From the NCBI GenBank assembly GCA_016860845.1, contig BOKF01000001.1:1-64000 (forward strand): a stretch of 64,000 bases of DNA, given 5' to 3'. Of this stretch, positions 9,664-19,328 are shown piece after piece. Source of the DNA: Chloroflexota bacterium. GTDB taxonomy: Bacteria > Chloroflexota > Anaerolineae > 4572-78 > J111. The stretch's first letter is position 1, and every line of letters begins with the position of its first letter. A model generated the notes under the pieces. That model was given only the letters and a program-made list of their open reading frames with translations, searched no databases and was not told where the DNA came from. Position numbers and translations under genes: made by a program.

Positions 9664-9703
9664 GCGAAAGCTACGCTTTCGCACGTCAAAGCATAGCTTT
9701 GAC
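9664..9703. repeat. Double AAAGC hairpin
   Basis: Two adjacent perfect hairpins, GCGAAAG/CTTTCGC (9664-9682) and GTCAAAGC/GCTTTGAC (9685-9703), are followed by ACTCC. The same design is found at 15991-16047. Confidence 0.8.
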
Positions 9704-9717
9704 ACTCCCCATTTTCT

Positions 9718-10920
9718 CTATCGTACGGCTGCCAGTTCTTGTTCTAACAAGGTGTTTATCCCCGGAACAGTTTCTCCTAAAATGTCGCAGTACACCTTGA
9801 CCGTGTTTCTGGCAATGGCGGCCTGAGTGTAATGATCTTTGACTCGCTGGCGACCTTTTTGGCGCAGGGCTTCCCGCAGAGACACATCGTCAATCAGTTG
9901 CTGGAGCTGCTGCTGCAACTCCTCTACACTACCTTCACCAAAAGTCAGCCCGGCATCGCCGATAACTTCCGGAATGGCCCCGGAACGAGCGCCGAGGGTG
10001 ATCACATCGCAGGCCATGGCCTCGATCAAGACCCGGCCAAACTGCTCTTTCCAATTGGGCCGGGTCAGCGAAGGTAAGACCAGCACATCCAGCCCGCTAA
10101 AGTAATGAGGCAAATGCGTCGAAGGCAGCTTCTGGTCAAAGGTTACACGCGGCGCAATACCCAGCCATTGAGTCATCTTTTCCAGCCGCTCCCGCTCAGG
10201 GCCGCTGCCCAGGATTTGGAGGGTCCAGGGACCGCTGAGCTGGCTGGCGGCATGCAGCAAAATCTCCAACCCTTTCTCCTCAACCAATCGTCCCACATAG
10301 CCGATGGCCAGCGCGGGCTGGGTCGGCGGGCGGGTGGTGCGTTGTTTGAAGATACTGATGCGTCCCTGGCGGGCCGGCCGCGGGCGGCGATAATAAATGG
10401 CGGGGTCCACCCCAAACTGGGGAATCAGGTGGATAGGGCCGGCGTAGCCTTTACGCTGCCACACCTGGGCTGACTCACTGTTGCCGGCCAGCAGAGCGTC
10501 GGCGTGCTTGAGCACGTAGCGTTCCATCCAACTGAAGGGCGGCGGGTAGCGGCGCAATAAATTCTGCCAGCTAAAGACGACGGTCCCCGCCCCAACGGAG
10601 CGAGCCAGGCGCAGGGCCAGAAACGTGGCCAGGTTGTAAGGCTCTTCGTCAATGTGAAAAATATCGGGCCGCACCCGGCGCACAATCTTACCGAGTTTGG
10701 GGTAGAAGTGCAGGTGGTAATTGCCGTTAAAGACAATATCGCTCACCATCAACTCATAGCCCCTGGTGTGGACTCGTTCCAGGCGGGTCGGGTCACGGGG
10801 GTCATCCCAGGAAGGGGGCATAACGACCGTCAGCTCGACTCCAGGAATAGCCGCCATTTCTTCGAGCTTCTTTTGGTATGCGCCCACAATGCAGGCCTTA
10901 GAGAGCATCAAAACTTTCAT
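9718..10920 (-). CDS. GT4-family glycosyltransferase
   Basis: A 400-residue GT-B fold retaining glycosyltransferase of family 4, expected to transfer a sugar from a nucleotide donor in polysaccharide or glycolipid synthesis. The C-terminal half shows IGYVGRLVEEKGLEILL and the donor-binding EX7E element EQFGRVLIEAMACD. There is no signal peptide, so it acts at the cytosolic face. It lies near a second GT4 gene, 135 bases away, on the same strand. Acceptor and donor cannot be read from the sequence. Confidence 0.9.
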   Translation of the reverse strand: MKVLMLSKACIVGAYQKKLEEMAAIPGVELTVVMPPSWDDPRDPTRLERVHTRGYELMVSDIVFNGNYHLHFYPKLGKIVRRVRPDIFHIDEEPYNLATFLALRLARSVGAGTVVFSWQNLLRRYPPPFSWMERYVLKHADALLAGNSESAQVWQRKGYAGPIHLIPQFGVDPAIYYRRPRPARQGRISIFKQRTTRPPTQPALAIGYVGRLVEEKGLEILLHAASQLSGPWTLQILGSGPERERLEKMTQWLGIAPRVTFDQKLPSTHLPHYFSGLDVLVLPSLTRPNWKEQFGRVLIEAMACDVITLGARSGAIPEVIGDAGLTFGEGSVEELQQQLQQLIDDVSLREALRQKGRQRVKDHYTQAAIARNTVKVYCDILGETVPGINTLLEQELAAVR

Positions 10921-11054
10921 AAACGTACTGAATTGTACTTTAAGATTTGCCGGGTTAAAAATTTAAGATATGTTGAGTGAGCGAGGCATAAAATCGGGCA
11001 AGCCTCTCTCACAGGAGTATTGTACCACAGAATGGGTTTATTCCTCAAAAAAGT

Positions 11055-12221
11055 TCAGAAGCGTCTACCCGAAGCTCCAACCGCCTCCCGATACGCCCGC
11101 AGCGTCTCCTCCGCTGTCTTGGCCCAGCTAAACTTCTCCACCTGAGCAAAACCCCGCTCGATCAGCATATCGCGGGACTCCTCCTCGGTACAGAGACGAA
11201 TAATCGGCGCGGCCATGTGCTTGGTGTCGTGGGGGTCAAGCTGGAAAGCGGCCGGCCCGGCCAACTCCGGGATCGAGGCCGCGTTGGTGGTCACGACCGG
11301 CACACCGCAGGCCATCGCTTCCAGGACCGGCAAGCCAAAGCCTTCGTAGCGGGAAGGGTAGACAAACACAGTGGCGGCGGCGTAGAGCAGGGGGCGGTCC
11401 TCTTCGGCAACCCAGCCGGGGGTGATAACAACATCGGCGAGGCCCAGCTCGCGGGCAATCCGTAACGGGTCGGGGAAAAAGGGAGTGTCGGTTGCGGGCA
11501 TCTGCCCGGCCAGCACCAGGGGATATTGGTCGCCCAGGGTGGCGCTGACCCAGGTATAGGCATGCAGCAGGGCGCTGACATTTTTACGCACATCGTAGCC
11601 GCCCAAGTACAACACAAAATTCTCCGGCAGGTTGTACTTTTTCTTTATCTCGACAAGCTGCTGCCAGGTTTCGGCGGGCTGAAAGTGCGGGGCCGGGGCC
11701 AGGTAGACCACCCGGACCTGCTCAGCGGGCAGGCCAAGTTTTTGCAGAATATCCCGCCGGCTGGCCTCCGAGTCGGCCAGGATGATTTTAGCTTGCGGTG
11801 CAGCCGCGGCCGCCAGCGAGGTATAGAGCCGCACTAAAAAGCCGCCCCGGTATTCCGGCAGGACCATGGGAATCAAATCATGAATGGTGACTACCGTCGG
11901 CACGGACGGGGCGAGGGGCGAGCCGAAGTAGGGCACGTGGGCCAGGTCTACCCCCAGCTTCCGGCAGGCGCGAGGAAAAGTAATCTGCTCAAACCAAACT
12001 TTGGCCAGATTGGAGGCGGGGTTGGCAAAAGGGGTCTTGACCGTATGAAACTTTAGGTTAGGGTAAGGCTCAAGCGAGATGCTGTCAAAGGGTTTGGGCG
12101 AGATAAGAGTGATGTCCAGGCTGCCGTCTGCTTCTAAAAGAGCCGGCAGCAAATATTTGAGGTACTGGCCGCTGCCGACCGCGGGGTTATCGCAAAACCA
12201 GGCATTGACAGCAATTTTCAT
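11055..12221 (-). CDS. GT4-family glycosyltransferase (mannosyltransferase-like)
   Basis: This 388-residue protein has the group-1 glycosyltransferase signature YEGFGLPVLEAMACGVPVV with the EX7E pair, and a Rossmann-like N-terminal half with VPTVVTIHDLIP. Its ATG overlaps the stop of the upstream lipoprotein gene (ATGA at 12218-12221), which implies translational coupling. The overlap suggests a shared role at the cell envelope, but that is inference. It may form a two-enzyme glycan pathway with the next GT4 gene. Confidence 0.92.
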   Translation of the reverse strand: MKIAVNAWFCDNPAVGSGQYLKYLLPALLEADGSLDITLISPKPFDSISLEPYPNLKFHTVKTPFANPASNLAKVWFEQITFPRACRKLGVDLAHVPYFGSPLAPSVPTVVTIHDLIPMVLPEYRGGFLVRLYTSLAAAAAPQAKIILADSEASRRDILQKLGLPAEQVRVVYLAPAPHFQPAETWQQLVEIKKKYNLPENFVLYLGGYDVRKNVSALLHAYTWVSATLGDQYPLVLAGQMPATDTPFFPDPLRIARELGLADVVITPGWVAEEDRPLLYAAATVFVYPSRYEGFGLPVLEAMACGVPVVTTNAASIPELAGPAAFQLDPHDTKHMAAPIIRLCTEEESRDMLIERGFAQVEKFSWAKTAEETLRAYREAVGASGRRF

Positions 12222-12931
12222 GGTTTAAACAAGCCTTCCGGCGGGTCAGGCAGCGGTACGAAACTGCGGGCGCGCAGCGTTGCCGATTGGCCGTCCAGGG
12301 TAAACGCCACCCGCACCGGCAGTCCTGTAGATTCATCGCGCCAGAGAGCCAGCTTGTCGCCATTGGGGTAGGTGAAGGTTAGTTTTTGGGCCGGGCCGGA
12401 TGGCAGCCGCAGCGCCTCTTGGGTGGCCGTCTCTGGGGCAGTGACCAGCAGGCGGCTGATGACGGCAAAAGCATCAGTCACCGGGGAGAGCCGGGCTTCC
12501 TCTGATTGGGCAGAAGCTTGGGGTTGGTCAAAACGACGATAGCGCCAGGCAGTCTGCCCGTCAAAGATGAGAACCTGGCCGACCAAATCCGGGGCGGTCG
12601 CTTCCAGAACTTCAAAACGGTAGCGCGAGCCAGCTCGCCACGTTTCTACGGTCAGCGGGCCGCCGGTGGGTGCAGCCGGCCACTCCACTTCCCAGACACT
12701 ATGTTGGTCGGCCTGCCAGGTCTGGGCCAGGATAGTTTGAGCGGCGGCAAGACTCAAGGGTTCCGGGGCAGTGCAGGCGCTCAAAGCCAAAGTTAAGAGA
12801 ATAAGCGCAACTTTTCTTGTTCCCAAACTGATCCTTCGACTTCGCTCAGGACAAGGTTTGGGAACGAGAAAAATGAGAAAAAAACTGCGTCTGGAAACGA
12901 GAAAAACAGCAAACATGGCGGGCAAAAGCAT
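12218..12931 (-). CDS. LolA/RseB-like lipoprotein with a repeat-derived N-terminus
   Basis: The last about 190 residues resemble LolA/RseB-type lipid-sensing folds: VEVEWPAAP-like beta strands, a VLIFDGQTAWRY strand and a GDKLALWRDESTGLPVRV strand. This similarity is judged by eye. A lipobox TLALSAC places Cys at about 53, an unusually late position. The 40 residues before it include CPERSRR, which is translation of a dispersed DNA palindrome (12816-12868), so the signal region has been lengthened by repeat insertion. No Shine-Dalgarno is seen before the first ATG. A TATAAT lies seven bases upstream of that ATG, so a leaderless transcript is possible. Confidence 0.65.
   Translation of the reverse strand: MLLPAMFAVFLVSRRSFFLIFLVPKPCPERSRRISLGTRKVALILLTLALSACTAPEPLSLAAAQTILAQTWQADQHSVWEVEWPAAPTGGPLTVETWRAGSRYRFEVLEATAPDLVGQVLIFDGQTAWRYRRFDQPQASAQSEEARLSPVTDAFAVISRLLVTAPETATQEALRLPSGPAQKLTFTYPNGDKLALWRDESTGLPVRVAFTLDGQSATLRARSFVPLPDPPEGLFKP
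12816..12868. repeat. GTTCCCAAAC palindrome enclosing a PERSRR-type repeat, inside a coding region
   Basis: CTTGTTCCCAAAC pairs with GTTTGGGAACGAG around a core CTTCGACTTCGCTCAGGACA. Related palindromes occur at 31722-31768 and 41937-41965, and the core resembles 20191-20321. The element lies in the N-terminal codons of the lipoprotein gene. Confidence 0.8.
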
Positions 12932-12975
12932 AACTTAAATTATAACCGTAGCCTCATTTATAGGCCAATAGGCAC

Positions 12976-13004
12976 TTGTAAGCGAATCTGTCATGTGGTA
13001 TAAT
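12976..13004 (+). promoter_or_regulatory. Sigma-70-type promoter for the bifunctional nuclease gene
   Basis: TTGTAA (12976-12981) and TATAAT (12999-13004) are separated by 17 bases, 69 bases before the start codon. Confidence 0.65.
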
Positions 13005-13072
13005 CCAGCCAATTCGGTGTCAGCCTTACTTTTGAAATGGTTGTCTGAAAGCCTGATGGCAGGAGGATATGC

Positions 13073-13597
13073 ATGATAGAAGTTAAAATAGACAGCATCC
13101 GCGTTAGTTTAATGTCGCAGCACCGGGTGGTGGTTTTGAAAGATGTGGATACAGATCGCTACCTGCCCATCTGGATTGGACCCTTTGAAGCCGATGCGAT
13201 TACGATCCAATTACAGGGTGTTCAAGTAGCCCGCCCTCTGACCCACGATTTGTTAAAAAGTGTTATAGACGAAATGGGAGCCACTATTTCTCACGTGACG
13301 GTCAGCGAGCTAAAAAATGATACCTTTTTCGCCCGAATTGTGATGGATGTGAATGGCCAAAGCATGGAGATTGACGCCCGTCCCAGTGACGCCATTGCCC
13401 TGGCGGTGCGGGCCAATGCCCCGCTGTTTGTGGCGGAAGAAGTGATGTCGGCGGCTTCGATTATACCGGAGACGAGTCTGGAAGAGGCCGATATGGATCG
13501 AGACACTGAACCTTTGTCTGAAGAAGAAGAGGAACAACTGGCCGTTTTCCGTGACTTTATTGACGAGCTTGACCTGGACGACCTGGGTAAAAATTGA
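13073..13597 (+). CDS. Bifunctional nuclease family protein (DUF151)
   Basis: This 174-residue protein matches the BFN/DUF151 family: LPIWIGPFEADAI near residue 30, RPLTHDLLKSVI near 60 and the DARPSDAIALAVRANAPLFV block near 100. Members have been reported as RNase/DNase, but many remain unassigned. The C-terminus is an acidic tail rich in Glu and Asp. AGGAGG lies seven bases before the ATG. It heads a plus-strand group that continues with the replicative helicase. That position suggests a nucleic-acid role but does not prove it. Confidence 0.9.
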   Translation: MIEVKIDSIRVSLMSQHRVVVLKDVDTDRYLPIWIGPFEADAITIQLQGVQVARPLTHDLLKSVIDEMGATISHVTVSELKNDTFFARIVMDVNGQSMEIDARPSDAIALAVRANAPLFVAEEVMSAASIIPETSLEEADMDRDTEPLSEEEEEQLAVFRDFIDELDLDDLGKN

Positions 13598-13742
13598 GCA
13601 ACGAAGACCGGGCAGAGCGTCAGGCTGAAGCTGGGTGGGGCCTCAGCAAAGCTCTGTTGACCTCTCTACACCTGTTTTAAGTCATTATTCTAAAAAATTT
13701 ATTCTGCTTCTAATTAACGTGCGCGGAAAGTCGTTAAAATGT

Positions 13743-13771
13743 TTGACGAAACCCCGCGCTCGTGTTATGAT
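13743..13771 (+). promoter_or_regulatory. Promoter upstream of dnaB
   Basis: TTGACG (13743-13748) and TATGAT (13766-13771) with a 17-base spacer lie 82 bases before the dnaB start. The rest of the 255-base spacer shows no other element. Confidence 0.65.
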
Positions 13772-13852
13772 TCTCGATTAGAACTTTTGTTCTATTTCAA
13801 TCAAAATTTTTGGTTACTACACAAGTGACTGGCACTTTTAGCATGAGCATGA

Positions 13853-15220
13853 ATGACAATGGTTGATATTTTACCCGGCACCGTGCCCGACAGATTACAG
13901 CCGCATAATGTCGAAGCCGAGGAAGCAGTTTTAGGCTCGCTGCTGATTGACCCCGATGCAATTATCCGGGTGGCTACTTTTTTGCAGCCGGCCGACTTTT
14001 ACGTGGAGCGCCACAGTTGGGTCTTTGAAGCAATTCGCGACCTGCATGAACGGCGCGAACCGGCTGATCTGGTCACGCTGACCGACGAACTGGAACGCCG
14101 GGGTCAACTGGTCGAAATCGGCGGGGCGTCTTATTTGACCAGCCTGATCAACGCCACCCCGACCTCGATTCACGTGGAGTACTATGCCCGCATCGTCGAG
14201 CGCACGGCCGTTCTGCGCCGGCTGATTGACGCTGCCGGACAAATCGCTCGGCTGGCCTACGAGGATACCGAAGACGCCGACGAGGTGGTTGACCGGGCCG
14301 AGGAGATCATTTTTGGGGTGGCCGCCCGGCGGGTAGACCGCGATTTGCGGCCCATTCGCCAGGTCCTCGATCAGTACCACGACCGGGTGGAATATTTATG
14401 GAAACATCGTGGCGAAATTATTGGCATTCCCACCGGCCTGGCCGATTTGGACAAACTGCTGGGCGGCTTGCAGCGGTCAGACGTGATTATTTTGGCCGGA
14501 AGACCCGGCATGGGCAAGACGTCATTGGCTTTGAGTATGGCTCTCCATGCCGCCCGGCGCTGGCAGAAACGCATCGCTATGTTCAGCCTGGAAATGAGCG
14601 ACGAGCAGTTGGTGCAGCGCCTCATCTCCGCCGAAACCGGCATTGACAGCCAGCGCCTGCGCCTGGGCGACATCAAAGAGAACGAGTGGCCGACCTTTAT
14701 GCAGGCCACCAATCTCCTGTCCAATACTTCCTTTTTTATTGACGACACCCCAGCTATTTCGGCCTTGGAACTGCGGACCAAGGCCCGCCGCCTCCACGCT
14801 GAACACGGCCTGGACATGATTATTATTGACTACCTGCAACTGATGCGGGGCGACTCGCGCAGCGAGAACCGCCAGCAGGAAATCAGTTATATCTCCCGCT
14901 CGATCAAAGCCCTGGCCCGTGAGTTGAATGTGCCGATTCTGGCTCTCAGCCAGTTGTCCCGACAGGTTGAATCGCGCCACGATAAGCGGCCGATGTTGTC
15001 GGATTTAAGAGAAAGTGGCTCGATCGAGCAGGACGCCGACGTGGTGATGTTTGTCTACCGCGACGATGTCTACAACGCCGATACCGAATTCCCCAACATT
15101 GCCGAGATTATCGTCAGCAAACACCGCTCCGGCCCGACCGGTATCTTCTCGGTTTACTTCAAAAAGCACCTGGCCCAGTTTGTGGATCTGGAAGTGCGCA
15201 GGCAACCAATGGAGTATTAA
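13853..15220 (+). CDS. dnaB: Replicative DNA helicase DnaB
   Basis: This 455-residue protein is of normal length for the replicative helicase that unwinds DNA at the fork. The N-terminal domain shows [15 protein letters not shown]. The RecA-like domain has Walker [10 protein letters not shown], the motif IAMFSLEMS, Walker [11 protein letters not shown] and [11 protein letters not shown]. No intein is seen. The first of two nearby ATGs (13853, 13859) is used; no clear ribosome site helps to choose. It is followed by a DnaD-like protein and a double helicase-loader gene, which together look like an initiation/loading set. Confidence 0.97.
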   Translation: MTMVDILPGTVPDRLQPHNVEAEEAVLGSLLIDPDAIIRVATFLQPADFYVERHSWVFEAIRDLHERREPADLVTLTDELERRGQLVEIGGASYLTSLINATPTSIHVEYYARIVERTAVLRRLIDAAGQIARLAYEDTEDADEVVDRAEEIIFGVAARRVDRDLRPIRQVLDQYHDRVEYLWKHRGEIIGIPTGLADLDKLLGGLQRSDVIILAGRPGMGKTSLALSMALHAARRWQKRIAMFSLEMSDEQLVQRLISAETGIDSQRLRLGDIKENEWPTFMQATNLLSNTSFFIDDTPAISALELRTKARRLHAEHGLDMIIIDYLQLMRGDSRSENRQQEISYISRSIKALARELNVPILALSQLSRQVESRHDKRPMLSDLRESGSIEQDADVVMFVYRDDVYNADTEFPNIAEIIVSKHRSGPTGIFSVYFKKHLAQFVDLEVRRQPMEY

Positions 15221-15221
15221 G

Positions 15222-15283
15222 AATCAGCGAATGGCGAATGAGCGAATGAAATCTTATTCGCCATTCGTTCATTCGCTATTCAT
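15222..15283. repeat. Period-7 hairpin repeat, GCGAATG unit
   Basis: CAGCGAATGGCGAATGAGCG forms the left arm and CGCCATTCGTTCATTCGC the right arm, with a short AT loop. It fills the gap between dnaB and the next gene and ends six bases before the next ATG. Confidence 0.85.
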
Positions 15284-15288
15284 AACTT

Positions 15289-15987
15289 ATGGAAAAATTT
15301 GCTGGTTTTCCTGCAGGTGAATTACGCTTTACGTCGGTGCCGGATTTGTTTTTTGCCCGGTTGCTGCCGCAAATTGACAGCCTGACCGAGCTGAAGGTCA
15401 CGCTCCATTTTTTATGGGTGCATTACCGGCAGGCGCGGCAGGTGATTTCGCACAACGAACTGCTGACCGACGAAACCCTGGTCCACAGCCTGGCCCTGCT
15501 TGACGAAGATGTCGCCCGCGCCCTTAACCAGGGCTTGAACCGGGCGGTCGAACGGGGAACGCTGCTCTACGCCCAGGTCGAAGACGAGGCCGGTCACCAC
15601 GACCTGTACTTTCTTAACAGCGAGCGGGGGCGGCAGGCCCATGCCAAAATTGTCGCCGGTGAAATGGGCGTCGTAGCGGTCAGCGGCGCTGAAATCGCCC
15701 CGCCGGCCAAGCGCTCTAATATTTTTGAGTTGTATGAGGCCAACATTGGTCTGCTCTCGCCGATTCTGGCCGATGAACTGAAGGACGCCGAAGCAAACTA
15801 TCCCCAGGCCTGGATTGAGGATGCCTTCAAAATTGCGGTCGAAAACAACGTCCGCAAATGGAGCTACATCCGGGCGGTGCTGGAGCGCATGGCCACCTCG
15901 GGCCGCGACGACGGCAAAGGTAAAGACGAGGACGGCGGCAACAAACCCTGGTACACCGACGAAGAGCGGCAGTTGATTCAACATTAG
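15289..15987 (+). CDS. DnaD-domain replication protein
   Basis: In this 232-residue protein, residues about 143-202 match the DnaD/DnaB2 domain: IFELYEANIGLLSPILADEL followed by AWIEDAFKIAVENNVRKWSY. The N-terminal 110 residues are a winged-helix-like region, and the C-terminus is a Lys/Asp/Gly linker ending in WYTDEERQLI. In Firmicutes, DnaD-type proteins help load the helicase at origins and restart sites. Placement between DnaB and an AAA+ loader supports the same role. No Shine-Dalgarno is seen because the repeat abuts the ATG. Confidence 0.88.
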   Translation: MEKFAGFPAGELRFTSVPDLFFARLLPQIDSLTELKVTLHFLWVHYRQARQVISHNELLTDETLVHSLALLDEDVARALNQGLNRAVERGTLLYAQVEDEAGHHDLYFLNSERGRQAHAKIVAGEMGVVAVSGAEIAPPAKRSNIFELYEANIGLLSPILADELKDAEANYPQAWIEDAFKIAVENNVRKWSYIRAVLERMATSGRDDGKGKDEDGGNKPWYTDEERQLIQH

Positions 15988-15990
15988 CCC

Positions 15991-16047
15991 AACTGGAGTG
16001 CCAAAGCTATGCTTTGGCTGACAAAGCGAAGCTTTGTCACTCCAGTT
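15991..16047. repeat. Double AAAGC hairpin inside a longer inverted repeat
   Basis: The outer arms AACTGGAGTG and CACTCCAGTT enclose CCAAAGC/GCTTTGG and GACAAAGC/GCTTTGTC. This cruciform-like design matches 9664-9703. Confidence 0.85.
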
Positions 16048-16069
16048 TTCTTATGCGCTGGCTGGCATA

Positions 16070-17479
<1,410 letters not shown>

Positions 17480-17487
17480 ACAAGCAG

Positions 17488-17629
17488 GTCATTTCGAGGC
17501 CAAAGGCCGAGAAATCCCTCTGAAGCAGCATAGAAAAATGTGGTTGACTAAAACTGGTCTTATCCCTACGAAATCTCGGATAAATGCAACGCTATAGGGA
17601 TTTCTCCCCGCTTTGCGGGTCGAAATGAC
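17488..17629. repeat. TCATTTCGAG long inverted repeat
   Basis: GTCATTTCGAGGCC...GAGAAATCCCT (17488 on) is mirrored by AGGGATTTCTCCCC...GGGTCGAAATGAC ending at 17629. The two ends therefore form a terminal-repeat-like pair around about 75 bases. A single arm recurs at 18104-18142. Confidence 0.8.
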
Positions 17630-17643
17630 ATAAAAGTTTGACC

Positions 17644-18072
17644 ATGAAAATTACGGACGCCCAGCTCAAACAAATCTACGCTCACGCCAAAGAAATTTAT
17701 CCGGCGGAGTGCTGCGGTTTCTTGCTGGGCAGCTTTGACGAGAGCGGCCTGGTGCGCCTGATCCGCCGGGCGACCAACCAAAACACCGAACGCAATGACC
17801 GCTTCATTATCAGCGCCGAAGAGTTTGGCGAAGTCCAGCTTGCCGCCGATGAAATCGGGCTGGACATCATCGGCATCTACCACTCCCACCCCGACTGGCC
17901 CGCTATCCCCTCCCAAACCGATATGGACAACGCCTGGGACGAGGTTTATTATCTTATAACCTCCGTCCACGAAGGAATGCCCTTCAATACCCAAATCTGG
18001 CGGCTGGCCGATTCTGGCCCCCGCCGCTTCGAGTGGGTGGCGTTGGAGATTGTGGATGAGCAGGCGGTCTGA
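17644..18072 (+). CDS. JAMM/Mov34 (M67 family) metallopeptidase
   Basis: This 142-residue protein has the JAB/MPN signature: an early Glu in PAECCGFLLG and the zinc motif YHSHPDWPAIPSQTDMD (HxH...D). Bacterial members of this type remove C-terminal extensions from ubiquitin-like sulfur carriers, as in cysteine or cofactor biosynthesis. The next gene is a ThiF/MoeB-like E1 enzyme, which strongly supports such a role. No ThiS/MoaD/CysO-like carrier is found in the window. The ATG at 17644 is preferred to an in-frame TTG six bases earlier. Confidence 0.9.
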   Translation: MKITDAQLKQIYAHAKEIYPAECCGFLLGSFDESGLVRLIRRATNQNTERNDRFIISAEEFGEVQLAADEIGLDIIGIYHSHPDWPAIPSQTDMDNAWDEVYYLITSVHEGMPFNTQIWRLADSGPRRFEWVALEIVDEQAV

Positions 18073-18077
18073 GTTGC

Positions 18078-18142
18078 AGGCTAAGGCTGAGGCTAAGGAG
18101 TCATGTCATTTCGAGTGAAGCGAAGCAGAACGAGAAATCCCT
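18078..18142. repeat. Partial repeats: GGCTAA/GGCTGA iterations and a TCATTTCGAG arm
   Basis: GGCTAAGGCTGAGGCTAAGG (18080-18099) has a 6-base period and resembles the element inside the vWA gene (48992-49050). From 18104, GTCATTTCGAGTGAAG... GAGAAATCCCTC matches one arm of 17488-17629. Confidence 0.7.
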
Positions 18143-18212
18143 CATGCCATCTATTAAAGAGCAATACGCCGAGGTACAGAAATTTTGCTTGTGAACATAA
18201 AAAGCGACAACA

Positions 18213-19244
18213 ATGACTAACAATAATCTCTCCCGCTACCTCCGCCAAACGATTTTCCCCGGCATCGGCGTCGAGGGGCAGCAAAAATTATTAGCCGCCC
18301 GCGTGGTCGTCGTTGGCTGCGGCGCGACCGGCACGAACATTGCTAACCACCTGGCCCGCGCCGGAGTGGGCCACTTGACCGTTGTAGACCGGGATTTCAT
18401 CGAGCTGAACAACTTGCAGCGGCAGCTCCTGTTCGACGAGCAGGATTTGGCCGAAGCCTTGCCCAAAGCTGCCGCCGCCGAGCGCAAGCTGCGGGCGATC
18501 AACTCCGAGATCGAGGTGCGCGGCATCGTCAGCGATGTCAACGCCGAGAACGTCGAAAGCCTCATTGCCGGGGCGACGGTGGTCCTGGATGGCACCGACA
18601 ACTTTGAGACCCGCTACATCCTCAACGACGCCTGCATCAAGCACAATATCCCCTGGATTTACACCGGCGCGGTCGCTACCTATGGCATGAGCCAGACCAT
18701 TATCCCCGGCCAAACGGCCTGCCTGCGCTGCCTTTTCAACGATGTGCCGCCGCCCGGCACAACGGCCACCTGCGATACCGCCGGGGTGGTCGGCCCGGTA
18801 GTGGCAGCCATTGCGAGCTTCAGCGCCACCGAAGCCATCAAGCTGATCGTCGGCCAGGGCGATTTGAACCAGGGCATTATTCACTTCGACTTGTGGTACA
18901 ACACCTTTGAGCAATTTGAGGGCAGCGGTCCCCGCCCCGATTGTCCGGCCTGCCAACAGCGCAACTTTGAATTTCTCAAGCAGGAAAAAGGCGGGCAGAT
19001 TGCCAATTTGTGCGGGCGCAATGCGGTCCAACTGCGCGTGCCAGGTGCAGGCAAATTACTCCTGGCCGAGCTGGCCGAACGGCTGGCCCAGGTGAGCGAG
19101 ATTACCGCCCGCAATGACTATTTGCTGCGCTTCCTTGTTGACGGCTATGAAATCACCCTCTTTGCCGATGCGCGGGCCATCATCAAAGGGACGGAAGACG
19201 AGCGCGTGGCGAGAGGATTGTATGCCAAGTATATTGGCGCGTAA
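18213..19244 (+). CDS. ThiF/MoeB-family E1-like adenylyltransferase
   Basis: This 343-residue protein is of the E1-like superfamily that adenylates the C-terminus of ubiquitin-like sulfur carriers. Visible motifs are the nucleotide loop VVGCGATGTN, VDRDFIELNNLQRQ, LDGTDNFETRY, zinc pairs CLRC and CPAC, and the candidate catalytic Cys in TATCDTAGVVGP. The C-terminal about 90 residues after the second zinc pair read like a fused small beta-grasp-type segment (LLLAELAERLAQ...FADARAII). They may stand in for a carrier domain, but lack a terminal GG, so this is speculation. It sits 140 bases after the JAMM peptidase. Confidence 0.9.
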   Translation: MTNNNLSRYLRQTIFPGIGVEGQQKLLAARVVVVGCGATGTNIANHLARAGVGHLTVVDRDFIELNNLQRQLLFDEQDLAEALPKAAAAERKLRAINSEIEVRGIVSDVNAENVESLIAGATVVLDGTDNFETRYILNDACIKHNIPWIYTGAVATYGMSQTIIPGQTACLRCLFNDVPPPGTTATCDTAGVVGPVVAAIASFSATEAIKLIVGQGDLNQGIIHFDLWYNTFEQFEGSGPRPDCPACQQRNFEFLKQEKGGQIANLCGRNAVQLRVPGAGKLLLAELAERLAQVSEITARNDYLLRFLVDGYEITLFADARAIIKGTEDERVARGLYAKYIGA

Positions 19245-19245
19245 G

Positions 19246-19312
19246 AAATTGTGAATTGTGAATGGTTAATTTAGTTCACAATTCACAATTGGCTATTCAC
19301 CATTCACAATTA
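19246..19312. repeat. Period-7 hairpin repeat, GTGAATT unit
   Basis: ATTGTGAATTGTGAATGG is answered by CACAATTCACAATT and CACCATTCACAAT. A relative is at 63871-63896. Confidence 0.8.
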
Positions 19313-19328
19313 GACACGGAGTGTCGCT

